A stretch of DNA of 21,049 nucleotides. Source: CAYOYK01 sp964408185 (GTDB lineage: Bacteria; Bacillota; Clostridia; Christensenellales; Aristaeellaceae). Below are positions 1 through 7,276 of the stretch, piece after piece. Each line of letters starts with the position of its first letter. The first letter of the stretch is position 1. The notes beneath the pieces are model-generated. The model searched no databases. It was given only the letters and a program-made list of their open reading frames with translations, and was not told where the DNA came from. The position numbers and the translations under genes were made by a program. Location of the stretch: contig CAYOYK010000042.1 of assembly GCA_964408185.1 (NCBI GenBank), positions 1-21,049 on the forward strand. Reading direction: 5' to 3'.

Positions 1-443
1 GGCGTGCTGCACGCGCTGATTATGGGTGTGATGCAGGCAATTGGCATGCTGCCGGGCATCAGCCGCAGCGGCTCTACGATCTTTGGCGGCGTGGCCTCCA
101 AGCTCGACCGTGAGACCGCCGCGAAATTCAGCTTTATGATGAGCGCGCCCGCCATCTTGGCCAGCATGCTCAGCGAGGGAAAGGCTGTGCTGAGCGCGGG
201 CGTGGATACGGCAAGCCTCAACCTGCCGGCCATTTTAGTTGGCATGCTGGTTGCCGGGGTATGCGGCTACTTTGCCATCCGCTTTATGATGAAGCTCATC
301 AGCCGGGTCTCGCTGGTCTGGTTTGCGCTGTATGTGATCATGCTGGCATCGCGGTGATCGTGCTGCAGGCCAGCGGCGTTCTGGCGGACGCGCCCGAAGC
401 TGCCGTGGCCGCCGCGCGCGCGTATCCGTTCCTCGTGGGTTGA
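1..443 (+). pseudogene. uppP: Undecaprenyl-diphosphatase UppP/BacA, 3' part, probable frameshift
   Basis: This integral membrane enzyme dephosphorylates undecaprenyl diphosphate to recycle the lipid carrier for peptidoglycan synthesis. The window opens inside the gene, in frame from base 1. The family motif PGISRSGSTI is visible, followed by the hydrophobic helices of the C-terminal half. The open frame stops at 355-357, giving an ending ...YVIMLASR in the middle of the last helix. If one G is restored in the run at 345-346, the frame continues as LGIAVIVLQASGVLA and runs to a TGA at 441-443. That is how UppP proteins normally end. I see the stop; I infer that a base was lost, either as a real mutation or as a sequencing error. 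Without the frameshift the gene is 1-357. A hairpin terminator follows at 458-493. The family assignment is secure. Confidence 0.85.
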
Positions 444-457
444 TCGTCTGCGCGAAT

Positions 458-493
458 AACGCCCCGTCTGCTCCATAGAGCGGACGGGGCGTT
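458..493. terminator. Bidirectional hairpin terminator between uppP and vanW
   Basis: A 15-bp stem (AACGCCCCGTCTGCT paired with AGCGGACGGGGCGTT, one G-U pair) closes a six-base loop. It lies between the convergent ends of uppP (+) and the VanW gene (-), only four bases past the latter's stop. The T-tracts on both sides are weak, so its action in each direction is inferred from stem strength and position. Confidence 0.65.
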
Positions 494-496
494 GCT

Positions 497-2404
497 TTAG
501 TTGTACTCCACGGTTTTTTGGTACGCCTTGTAGGTGGAGGTATGCAGCAGCTCGCGTTTGACCTCGGCCCCGTTTTGATACCAGACCTTGTAGGTATCCA
601 CCACATAGCCGGTGCGAGCCTTTACGGTATCCTTGCTGGTGCCGGGCGGGAGCTCCGGGTTATTGACGTACTTCACCTCGTAGGGCGCCTCGATTGTCTT
701 GACAACGGTGGAGGACAGATCGATGGATACGCCGTCGCCAAGCGTTTTGCCGTAAATCTCCGCGGATATCTTACGGTTGTTGTAATAGGTGATAATAAAG
801 ATGGGCGTATCGGTATCGTTTGTAAACTTGAAGTCAAGGTTAGGCCAGTTGACGGTCGCGTCCTCGCCGCGGTTGACGTAGGTGCTGGGCCATGCGTGCG
901 GGTGGCGCTCCGTGATGGCCAAATCCGCGCGGGCGACCGCGTTGAACAGCGTGGACGACACCTGACAGATGCCGCCGCCCACCTCCTCAATGCTCTGCCC
1001 CGCTGCGATCGCTCCGGCCTCCTTGTAGCCCTTGGCAATCGTGCGCTCCCCTGTGGCTTGGTTGAAGGAGAACGTCTCGCCGGGCAGCAGCACCGTGCCG
1101 TTAATGGCCTGACAGGCCAGATTGATGTTGTTGTTGCGGTTGCTGCTGCTGGTCGTATCGGTGGTATAGGCGGCGATCATTTTGAAGGTGCTCTTCAGCA
1201 GCTCCTGCGTGACGGTCGCGGTGGTAATAACGGGCGAAACCGTCAGCGTAGTGCCCTTTTCCCATTTGTCGATGCGGGCGGTCAAGTCTGCGTAAAGCGC
1301 GTCCGCATCGATGGTCACGCCGGGCTGATCTGCGGTGAATGTGAATGTGCGCGTCTTAAAATCAAACGACTCGATCACGGAGTCGGTCGGATCGCGGGTT
1401 ACATAGGCGGCGATTTCATCCACCAGCGCACGGACGTCCTCCGGGACATAGGTGACGGAGGTTTTGAGGAATACGTTGTTTTCGCGCAGGCCAATCGCCG
1501 CGTCGGAGCGCTCGCGGAAGGGCGTTTTGCTCGTGCCGAGGATCGCGGTGGTGTTGGTGCGGCCGATTGCGTAGGCCTGCTCCAGAACATTGCCCAAGTC
1601 CCTCGTGGCGGGTATGCGAGCGTTATCGGCCAGCCATGTCTTATTGCCGATCGCCACCGTGATGGAAAACGCGTTGCTCACCTGCGAGCCGTCCGCCAGC
1701 AGCGCCGCACGGGCCTCCTCCACCGTCATGCCCCCGACGTGGAGATCGTCGATAAATACGCCGGGGTAGATAACATCCTGCTGCAAATAATCGCGGCATT
1801 GCTTATAGCTGGCGATCAAGCTCGTATCATAGCGCAGCAGCTCGCCGTTGATAAAAACGTAGTTGTCAAAATCCTTCCACACGGTACCCGTGATCTGCGG
1901 AAGCATCATCAGCCCAAGAAAAACCAACACGATCAAGCAAACCGTGATAACGGTCGCGTACAAGATGGGGTGGCCCGGCTTGATCTCGCCCTGATTGCGC
2001 CCTCCGCGAGCGGGCGGCTTCTTTTTTTGCGGACGCGATGGGCCGGAGGAGCGCGGCGCTTTGTCCGCGGGGGCGGCCCTGCGCGCGCTCGCGGCTGGCT
2101 GCGCGCGTCCCTGCGCCTTGCGGTCGCGCTGGTACCGCCGCACCTCCTGCTCGTACGCATCGGAAAGCGGATCGTCCCACGCGGTTGAATCGTCGTACAG
2201 AAAATCGCCGTCCTCCGGCGGATATTCGCGGGGTGCGTTATTCTCCAGCGGAAGCTCACCCTGCTGGTATGAATCGGCGCAGTCGTCGTACGGCTGCGCA
2301 TATGGGCCGTTATAGGATGAGTCGCTCCTTGGCTTGCGCACGCGCGGCGCGGCGGGCGGCGCATAGTTTGGCTGTCCTGTCGCGTCCCGTTCGTTCCACG
2401 GCAT
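497..2404 (-). CDS. VanW family protein with G5-like C-terminus, membrane anchored
   Basis: This 635-residue protein has four parts. Residues 1-145 are a long, charged, proline-rich and probably disordered cytoplasmic region. Residues 147-168 form one transmembrane helix. Residues 210-400 form an extracellular region resembling the YoaR-type peptidoglycan-binding domain. Residues 415-550 are a clear VanW domain with the signatures PGETFSFN, GGGICQVSSTLFNA and ITERHPH. Residues 560-630 resemble a G5 domain (VVKTIEAPYEVKYV ... GYVVDTYKVWYQNG). VanW proteins were named from vancomycin-resistance clusters, but their biochemical role is unknown and they are common cell-surface proteins in Clostridia, so this is not evidence of resistance. 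The start has an AGGGGGG ribosome site and lies 17 bases after the rex stop, which suggests one transcript from the rex promoter. Confidence 0.9.
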   Translation of the reverse strand: MPWNERDATGQPNYAPPAAPRVRKPRSDSSYNGPYAQPYDDCADSYQQGELPLENNAPREYPPEDGDFLYDDSTAWDDPLSDAYEQEVRRYQRDRKAQGRAQPAASARRAAPADKAPRSSGPSRPQKKKPPARGGRNQGEIKPGHPILYATVITVCLIVLVFLGLMMLPQITGTVWKDFDNYVFINGELLRYDTSLIASYKQCRDYLQQDVIYPGVFIDDLHVGGMTVEEARAALLADGSQVSNAFSITVAIGNKTWLADNARIPATRDLGNVLEQAYAIGRTNTTAILGTSKTPFRERSDAAIGLRENNVFLKTSVTYVPEDVRALVDEIAAYVTRDPTDSVIESFDFKTRTFTFTADQPGVTIDADALYADLTARIDKWEKGTTLTVSPVITTATVTQELLKSTFKMIAAYTTDTTSSSNRNNNINLACQAINGTVLLPGETFSFNQATGERTIAKGYKEAGAIAAGQSIEEVGGGICQVSSTLFNAVARADLAITERHPHAWPSTYVNRGEDATVNWPNLDFKFTNDTDTPIFIITYYNNRKISAEIYGKTLGDGVSIDLSSTVVKTIEAPYEVKYVNNPELPPGTSKDTVKARTGYVVDTYKVWYQNGAEVKRELLHTSTYKAYQKTVEYN

Positions 2405-2421
2405 GGCGTTCCCCCCTTGGC

Positions 2422-3054
2422 TTACTCCGCGTTAGCCTGCTCCAGCCGGAAGCTCAGCGTTTGCAGGCTGTCGCTCAAATGCACGTTGACGACGTTCATG
2501 TCCTTGGGCAGCTTGAGGTCAACGGATGCGAAATTCCATATCCCGCGGATTCCCGCTTGGTAGATGCGCTCGGCCAGCTTCTGCGCGGCTCCGGCCGGGA
2601 CGGCCAGCACGGCAATCTCCACGGGATGCTCGCGCAGGTAGTCTTCCAGCGTATCCACATCCCGAATCGTAAGGTGATCGGTCTGCGTGCCAATTTTCTT
2701 GGGATCGTTGTCAAAAAATGCCGTCGTGATAAACCCGTCCTTGGGGAACGAGTCGGCGCGACCAATTGCGCGGCCGATGTTGCCGGCGCCGACGATCAGC
2801 ATTTCGTGGTTTCTGTCCAAGCCCAGCACGGTGCCGATATGCCTGCGCAGCTCGGCCACGGGGTATCCGTATCCCTGCCTGCCAAAGCCGCCAAAGCAGT
2901 TGATATCCTGCCTGATTTGCGAGGCGGTCAGCTTCATCCTCTCGCCCAAGCCCTGTGAGGATATCTGCGTAACGCCCTCCTGCTCCAACTCCCGCAGATG
3001 ACGATAGTAGCCCGGCAAACGACGGATTACCGCGTCGGACACATATCCAGCCAT
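2422..3054 (-). CDS. rex: Redox-sensing transcriptional repressor Rex
   Basis: Rex senses the NADH/NAD+ ratio and represses fermentation and anaerobic-respiration genes when NADH is low. The protein has 210 residues, normal for the family. The N-terminal winged helix spans roughly residues 1-80 and includes the conserved stretch ASQIRQDINCFGGFGRQGYGY, seen at residues 44-64. The Rossmann domain carries the dinucleotide motif GAGNIG at residues 89-94. The C-terminal domain-swap helix (VHLSDSLQTLSFRLEQ) is present. The start is set by an AAGGAGG site eight bases upstream. It is the first gene of a rex-vanW unit. Its promoter overlaps an 18-bp imperfect palindrome that matches the Rex-box pattern, so autoregulation is likely. 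Confidence 0.95.
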   Translation of the reverse strand: MAGYVSDAVIRRLPGYYRHLRELEQEGVTQISSQGLGERMKLTASQIRQDINCFGGFGRQGYGYPVAELRRHIGTVLGLDRNHEMLIVGAGNIGRAIGRADSFPKDGFITTAFFDNDPKKIGTQTDHLTIRDVDTLEDYLREHPVEIAVLAVPAGAAQKLAERIYQAGIRGIWNFASVDLKLPKDMNVVNVHLSDSLQTLSFRLEQANAE

Positions 3055-3092
3055 CGTGTCATCCTCCTTGCTAACCTTTGCATAATCGCTTG

Positions 3093-3121
3093 ATTATATC
3101 ATATTGTTGATTCTTTCACAA
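3093..3121 (-). promoter_or_regulatory. Promoter of rex-vanW (housekeeping sigma type)
   Basis: Read on the minus strand: -35 TTGTGA (3121-3116), a 17-base spacer, and a perfect -10 TATAAT (3098-3093). It lies about 40 bases upstream of the rex start codon. The surrounding bases are AT-rich, unlike the rest of the window. Confidence 0.75.
3104..3121. promoter_or_regulatory. Candidate Rex operator (ROP box)
   Basis: TTGTTGATTCTTTCACAA is an 18-bp imperfect inverted repeat whose outer arms TTGT/ACAA are perfect. One half, TTGTGAA on the minus strand, matches the known Rex-box half-site TTGTGAA/TTGTTAA; the other, TTGTTGA, is close. It covers the -35 element and most of the spacer of the rex promoter, where a bound repressor would block RNA polymerase. 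The match to the consensus is seen; binding is inferred. Confidence 0.65.
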
Positions 3122-3152
3122 TATCTCAAACGGACGGAAAGATGGTTTTCAT

Positions 3153-3186
3153 GCAAAAGGGCCGCCATTTTTTCAAACAGCGGCCC
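3153..3186 (-). terminator. Intrinsic terminator of the sodium:solute symporter gene
   Basis: On the minus strand, GGGCCGC pairs with GCGGCCC across a 14-base loop and is followed by TTTTGC. It starts 15 bases after the symporter stop codon and separates that gene from the rex promoter. Confidence 0.7.
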
Positions 3187-3200
3187 CTAGCAGCGTGAAA

Positions 3201-4712
3201 TCAGGCGACCGGATCAGCCGCTTTGCTGCTGAATACTTCGTCGATGTGCTCCTTGCTGAACTTGCGGCTGAACAGGCTGACCGCAGGAACGATCACCAGC
3301 CCGCTCAGCATAGCGATCACGCCGCTTTGCGGAGCAAGCGCCATGTTGCCGGAGATCAGCGGCGGCAGCAGGGAGATCAGCGCGCCGCAGATCACCCCGG
3401 CAAACGCGCCCGCCTTGGTCACACCGCGCCAGAGCAGTCCGTACAGGAACGGCGCGAGGAACGCGCCCGCAATGGTGCCCCAGCTCAGGGACATCATGCT
3501 GACAATCGGCGTACCCTGCATGAGAAAGTTGACGGCCAGCGAGAACAGCACAAACACTACGCAGAACACGCGCGTCAGTCTGGTGGTGGTTTTCTGCTTC
3601 ATGTTGGGGCAGGCGGAGCCGATCAAATCAATGGTCAGCACAGACGAGGAGGACAGCACAAGCGATGTGAGCGTGGAGATGCTCGCCGAGAGCAGCAGCA
3701 CCACAAACAGCCCCAAGAGGGCGTCTGGGATGCCGACGACGGCCGTATCGGTGAGGATGGTGGGGATGATGATATCCTTCGACATTGCGCCGGAACTGAT
3801 GGCGTCGACCATCGTGCTGCCCGTAGCGGCGTCGATTTTGCCGATGACCACGCGGCCGAAGCTGCCCGCGAAGTACGCGCCGCCCGCAATAATCAGCGCA
3901 AACGCCGTGGAGATGATCGTCGCGCGCTTGACAGAACTGCCGTCCTTGATGGCAAAGAATTTATGCACCATTTGCGGCAGCCCCAGCACGCCCATCGAGG
4001 TGAGCAGCACGTTGCTCAGCAGCGCGCTCTCCTGCCCCTTGGGCGGAATCAGCGAGCCGAGGCCCATTGCGTTGAGCTCTTGGATCCCGCCGCTCACGCC
4101 GCCTGCGGCCTTGACGACGTAGATCACAATGGCCACGATTCCGACAATCATGATGATTCCTTGGATAAAGTCCGTAATGGCGGTCGCCTTGTAGCCGCCC
4201 GCGAACAGATAGGTCGCGGCCAGCAGGGCGATGGCGATAACGCACCATGTGTAATCGAAGCCAAAGGCCAGCTCAAACATGTAGCCGAGTCCCTTGTACA
4301 CGCTGGCGGAGTACGGCAGCAGGAACACAAAGATAATCAGGCTGGCAATGATTTTAAGGAGCTTGGAGTTGTATCGCTTTTCAAAAAAGCTGGGGATCGT
4401 GCTTACCTTGAGCCGCTCGCCCATCATGCGCGTAGGCTTTGCCAGCAGCGACCAAGCCAGCAGGCTGCCGATCAGCGCATTGCCGATGCCGCACCACACG
4501 GCGGCCAGCCCGCTGTCCCAGCCCGTGGAGCCGGAGTAGCCCACAATGATAACGGCAGAAAAATAACTGGCCCCATAGCTGAGCGCGCTCATCCATGGGC
4601 CAATGTTTCTTCCTCCAAGCAAAAACTCGTTGAGGGACAGATTCTTTTTTGCGGTGAAACAGATGATGACGACCATCATCACAATGTAGGCTACCAAAAT
4701 GCATAGCTTCAC
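3201..4712 (-). CDS. Sodium:solute symporter (SSS family), substrate unknown
   Basis: This predicted 503-residue membrane transporter couples sodium entry to uptake of a small solute. The PutP/PanF/SGLT family signatures are visible: the early GGRNIGPWMSALSYGASYFSA and GYSGSTGWDSG segments, the TATYLFAGGYKATAITDFIQG-like block, and a Ser/Thr-rich helix (LLSASISTLTSLVLSSSS) of the kind that forms the conserved sodium site. About 13 hydrophobic helices can be counted. I chose the GTG at 4712, giving MKLCILVAYIV, because it starts at the first helix and has an AAGGTGG ribosome site eight bases upstream. The frame also stays open to a GTG at 4757. The gene is monocistronic, with its own promoter and terminator. 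Neighbours do not reveal the substrate; proline, pantothenate or another organic solute are all possible. Confidence 0.88.
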   Translation of the reverse strand: MKLCILVAYIVMMVVIICFTAKKNLSLNEFLLGGRNIGPWMSALSYGASYFSAVIIVGYSGSTGWDSGLAAVWCGIGNALIGSLLAWSLLAKPTRMMGERLKVSTIPSFFEKRYNSKLLKIIASLIIFVFLLPYSASVYKGLGYMFELAFGFDYTWCVIAIALLAATYLFAGGYKATAITDFIQGIIMIVGIVAIVIYVVKAAGGVSGGIQELNAMGLGSLIPPKGQESALLSNVLLTSMGVLGLPQMVHKFFAIKDGSSVKRATIISTAFALIIAGGAYFAGSFGRVVIGKIDAATGSTMVDAISSGAMSKDIIIPTILTDTAVVGIPDALLGLFVVLLLSASISTLTSLVLSSSSVLTIDLIGSACPNMKQKTTTRLTRVFCVVFVLFSLAVNFLMQGTPIVSMMSLSWGTIAGAFLAPFLYGLLWRGVTKAGAFAGVICGALISLLPPLISGNMALAPQSGVIAMLSGLVIVPAVSLFSRKFSKEHIDEVFSSKAADPVA

Positions 4713-4738
4713 AGGGACAACCACCTTCCATACTACAT

Positions 4739-4756
4739 TGCCTCCAACGGGAGGCA
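4739..4756 (-). other. Hairpin in the symporter mRNA leader
   Basis: TGCCTCC and GGAGGCA form a perfect 7-bp stem with a four-base loop, between the predicted promoter and the GTG start. The 3' arm contains a Shine-Dalgarno-like GGAGG. No T-tract follows, so it is not an intrinsic terminator. It may simply shape the leader. Confidence 0.4.
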
Positions 4757-4768
4757 CCTACGAGTGCA

Positions 4769-4797
4769 TTTATACCATACTTCGCGTCGGAATGCAA
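4769..4797 (-). promoter_or_regulatory. Promoter of the sodium:solute symporter gene
   Basis: Minus strand: -35 TTGCAT (4797-4792), a 17-base spacer, and -10 TATAAA (4774-4769). It is about 57 bases upstream of the chosen GTG start, in the gap between two divergent genes. Confidence 0.55.
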
Positions 4798-4855
4798 CAA
4801 CTATTTTGCATGCCGCGGAATCGCCGGGAATAAAATGGTGCGCATGGAGGCTGTA

Positions 4856-5137
4856 ATGATGCGCAAATTCAAGGAACGGCTGGCCCGGATGAACATGCCG
4901 CAGGAGCTGGTGCTGGGCTGGCCGCGCAGCGTCCTGATCGGGAACGAGCAGCTCGTCGTCGAGCAGCATCGCGGCGTGTACGTGTGTACCGACCGAGAAA
5001 TCATCGTGAAAACGGCATGCGGGCTGATGGTGATCAGCGGCGAGGGTCTATCGCTGGCGCGGTATCAGGCGGATGAGCTGACCGTGCTGGGCCGGATCGA
5101 GCGCGTCGGGTACCGCGCCGTGGAGGAAAAGCGATGA
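4856..5137 (+). CDS. yqfC: Sporulation protein YqfC
   Basis: This 93-residue protein of the YabP/YqfC family has the same length as B. subtilis YqfC. In B. subtilis it is made in the mother cell during sporulation; its molecular role is not established. Visible family features are the hydrophobic beta-rich core (VLIGNEQLVVEQHRGVYVCT) and the ending in which the protein turns back into strands (LTVLGRIERVGY). The ATG at 4856 has GGAGG five bases upstream; the next codon is also ATG (4859, spacing eight) and could be used instead. An in-frame ATG at 4835 lies upstream of the ribosome site and is unlikely. Its stop overlaps the yqfD start by four bases (ATGA), so translation is probably coupled. 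Confidence 0.9.
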   Translation: MMRKFKERLARMNMPQELVLGWPRSVLIGNEQLVVEQHRGVYVCTDREIIVKTACGLMVISGEGLSLARYQADELTVLGRIERVGYRAVEEKR

Positions 5138-6321
5138 GGCGCAGTCCGTTCTTCGTCTGCGAGGTGGCGGTAGAGGGGTTATCCCTTGAGCGCATGCTGC
5201 AATGCCTGCAACGCGAGGGCCTGCCTCTGCTGTCCGTAAAGCGCGAGAGCGCGCGCCGTCTGCGCATGGTCTGCTACGAGACCGATCTGCCCGCAATAGA
5301 GGCGCTTTTGTCCGGGAAGGGCTGGTCGCTGCGGGAGGCCTCTCCGCGCGGTCTTGCCAAGCTGCGAGATCGTTTGCTGCGCCACAAGGCGCTGTTTCTC
5401 GCGGCGGCAATCTGCACAGTATGCGTTGGGCTTGGCCTGCAGCTGATCTGGGGAGTTCGCGTCGAGAACGCGGGCGCGTATCAGGGGGATATTGCCGTCT
5501 ATCTGGCCGAGCAGGGCGCGCGTGTGGGCGGCTGGGCGCGCGGCATGGACTTGGAGCGCTTGGAAAGCGGTTTGTTCACCCGCTATCCCTCGCTGGTATG
5601 GGCTTCCGTCTCGTTTCGGGGGCCCGTGCTGATTGCGGACTGCCGCTTTGGTGAATTTGCGGAGGTACGCTCCGCACAGCCGGGAGACTTGCTGGCCGTG
5701 CGGGACGGCGTTGTGCTGTCCGTGCTGGTGCAAAGCGGCACGGCGCGTGTGTCCGCCGGCGATACGGTGCGTGCGGGACAGGTGCTGATCGCGGGCGTTG
5801 AGCGCGGCGCGGGCGATACCGCGCAGTCCGTTCGCGCCGCCGGGCGCGTAATGGCCCGCGTATGGGAAAGCGCGGAAGCGTTGGTTTCCCTGTATCAATG
5901 GGTCGGCGAGCCGACCGGGCGCGCGCGCGAATGGTCGCGCATTTGCACGCCGTGGGGCTGCTGGCCCGCAGACGCGACGGAGGCCGTCTATCTCACCTAT
6001 GATCGGGAGATCGAGGCGACGCCGGTTGTTGGGTGCGTTTTCCCCGTCTGGCGAGAGCTTGGCAGGGATGCGGAGGTTGCCCTTTGCCGGCAATCGCGCT
6101 CCGTGGAGACCGCCCGCGCCGAGGCTGCGCAAGCGGCAGAGCGCATCCTGCGCAATCGGCTGCATATGAACGAAATCATTGACAAATGGGCAGATTATTG
6201 TATGATAGAAGGTGGAAAAGTTTCAGCCATCGTGACCGCGGAGCTGCATTTGGACATCGGCGTCAACGCGGACGAATGGAACGGAGGTACTCCGATTGAC
6301 CCAAACGCAGGTATCCCTTGA
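5134..6321 (+). CDS. yqfD: Sporulation protein YqfD
   Basis: This 395-residue membrane protein matches the YqfD stage IV sporulation family, always found directly after yqfC. It has a cytoplasmic N-terminal region (residues 1-85), one transmembrane helix (about 86-106, ALFLAAAICTVCVGLGLQLIW) and a large domain predicted to lie outside the membrane. The segment QPGDLLAVRDGVVLSVLVQSG and the following VSAGDTVRAGQVLIAG are typical of the family, as is the region with IVTAELHLDIG near the C-terminus. The start is fixed by the ATGA overlap with yqfC. The 3' end overlaps the start of phoH by 26 bases, so the ribosome site and start codon of phoH lie inside this gene. Expression in the mother cell is likely by family knowledge. 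Confidence 0.92.
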   Translation: MRRSPFFVCEVAVEGLSLERMLQCLQREGLPLLSVKRESARRLRMVCYETDLPAIEALLSGKGWSLREASPRGLAKLRDRLLRHKALFLAAAICTVCVGLGLQLIWGVRVENAGAYQGDIAVYLAEQGARVGGWARGMDLERLESGLFTRYPSLVWASVSFRGPVLIADCRFGEFAEVRSAQPGDLLAVRDGVVLSVLVQSGTARVSAGDTVRAGQVLIAGVERGAGDTAQSVRAAGRVMARVWESAEALVSLYQWVGEPTGRAREWSRICTPWGCWPADATEAVYLTYDREIEATPVVGCVFPVWRELGRDAEVALCRQSRSVETARAEAAQAAERILRNRLHMNEIIDKWADYCMIEGGKVSAIVTAELHLDIGVNADEWNGGTPIDPNAGIP

Positions 6322-7276
6322 TACGATGGACGCGTACATGGCCCTACTGGGCGCAAACGAGAAAAACGCCACGCTGCTGGAGACGGAGCTGGGCGTGCAG
6401 CTCAGCGTGCGGGACGGCACGCTGCATATATCCGGCGAGGAAGCCAACGCCGCCATGGCCTATGCCGTGGTGAACAAAATGCTGATGATGCAGCGCAAAC
6501 AGCTCCCTTTGGATCGCACGGCCATCCGCTACGCCATCACGCTCGCCAAGGCCGACAGGCTGGATGATTTGGACGAGCTGCTGACGGATATCGTGGCCGT
6601 GACACACCGCGGCAGAGCCATTCGCTGCAAGACGCTGGGGCAATCCGAGTATGTCAGGGCAATCCGCGGGCACGAGCTGACGTTTGCCGTTGGCCCGGCA
6701 GGCACGGGCAAGACCTACTTGGCGATGGCGCTGGCCGTCGTCGCCCTGCGCAACAAGGAGATCGAGCGCATTGTCCTCACGCGCCCCGCCGTGGAGGCCG
6801 GCGAGAAGCTCGGCTTTCTGCCCGGCGACCTGAGCCAGAAGGTCGACCCCTACCTGCGGCCTCTCTTCGACGCGCTGTGCGACATGATGGGCAGCGAGGC
6901 CTATCTGCGCCTGCAGGAGCGCGGCGTGCTGGAGATTGCTCCGCTGGCCTACATGCGCGGCCGGACGCTCAGCGAATCCTTTGTGATATTGGACGAGGCG
7001 CAAAACACGACCACCGAACAAATGAAAATGTTCCTTACACGGCTTGGCGCCGGATCTCGCGCCGTGGTCACCGGGGATATCACCCAGACAGACCTGCCCG
7101 GCGGCAAGCAGTCCGGCCTTTTGCAGGCGCTGGACGTCCTCCAAGGCATTCCGGAAATATCCATCATCCGCTTGGATCACAGCGACGTGGTGCGCCACGA
7201 CTTGGTGCAGACGATCGTGAAGGCTTACGACGCATACGAAAGCAATCGTTCGGGGAGGCAAGGCCATGACGCCTAG
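6296..7276 (+). CDS. phoH: PhoH family ATPase
   Basis: This 326-residue P-loop ATPase of the PhoH/YbeZ type has Walker A GPAGTGKT at residues 133-140 and Walker B FVILDEAQN at residues 229-237, plus the family blocks LTRPAVEAGEKLGFLPGDL and TGDITQTDLP. The family is related to helicase cores and is linked to RNA metabolism through its constant association with ybeY, but its exact substrate is not settled. The start is TTG at 6296, supported by GGAGG eight bases upstream and by the lack of a better start before the conserved region. It overlaps yqfD by 26 bases and pgpH by 11 bases. This position between yqfD and pgpH is the usual one in Bacillota. Confidence 0.95.
   Translation: MTQTQVSLDTMDAYMALLGANEKNATLLETELGVQLSVRDGTLHISGEEANAAMAYAVVNKMLMMQRKQLPLDRTAIRYAITLAKADRLDDLDELLTDIVAVTHRGRAIRCKTLGQSEYVRAIRGHELTFAVGPAGTGKTYLAMALAVVALRNKEIERIVLTRPAVEAGEKLGFLPGDLSQKVDPYLRPLFDALCDMMGSEAYLRLQERGVLEIAPLAYMRGRTLSESFVILDEAQNTTTEQMKMFLTRLGAGSRAVVTGDITQTDLPGGKQSGLLQALDVLQGIPEISIIRLDHSDVVRHDLVQTIVKAYDAYESNRSGRQGHDA

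Noticed and set aside
497..2404. VanW gene as a vancomycin-resistance determinant
   Set aside because: No vanA/vanH/vanX/vanS/vanR-type genes are nearby, and VanW-domain proteins are common in Clostridia without resistance.
3195..4706. A 503-codon open frame on the plus strand opposite the symporter
   Set aside because: It has no ribosome site or family motif, and the opposite strand encodes a clear SSS transporter.
4801..4845. A promoter for yqfC, either housekeeping (TTGCAT ... TAAAAT) or SigE-like (GAATAAAAT)
   Set aside because: The spacer for the first is 19 bases and the second matches the SigE -10 poorly, so neither could be supported. A SigE promoter would be expected from what is known of yqfC in B. 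subtilis.
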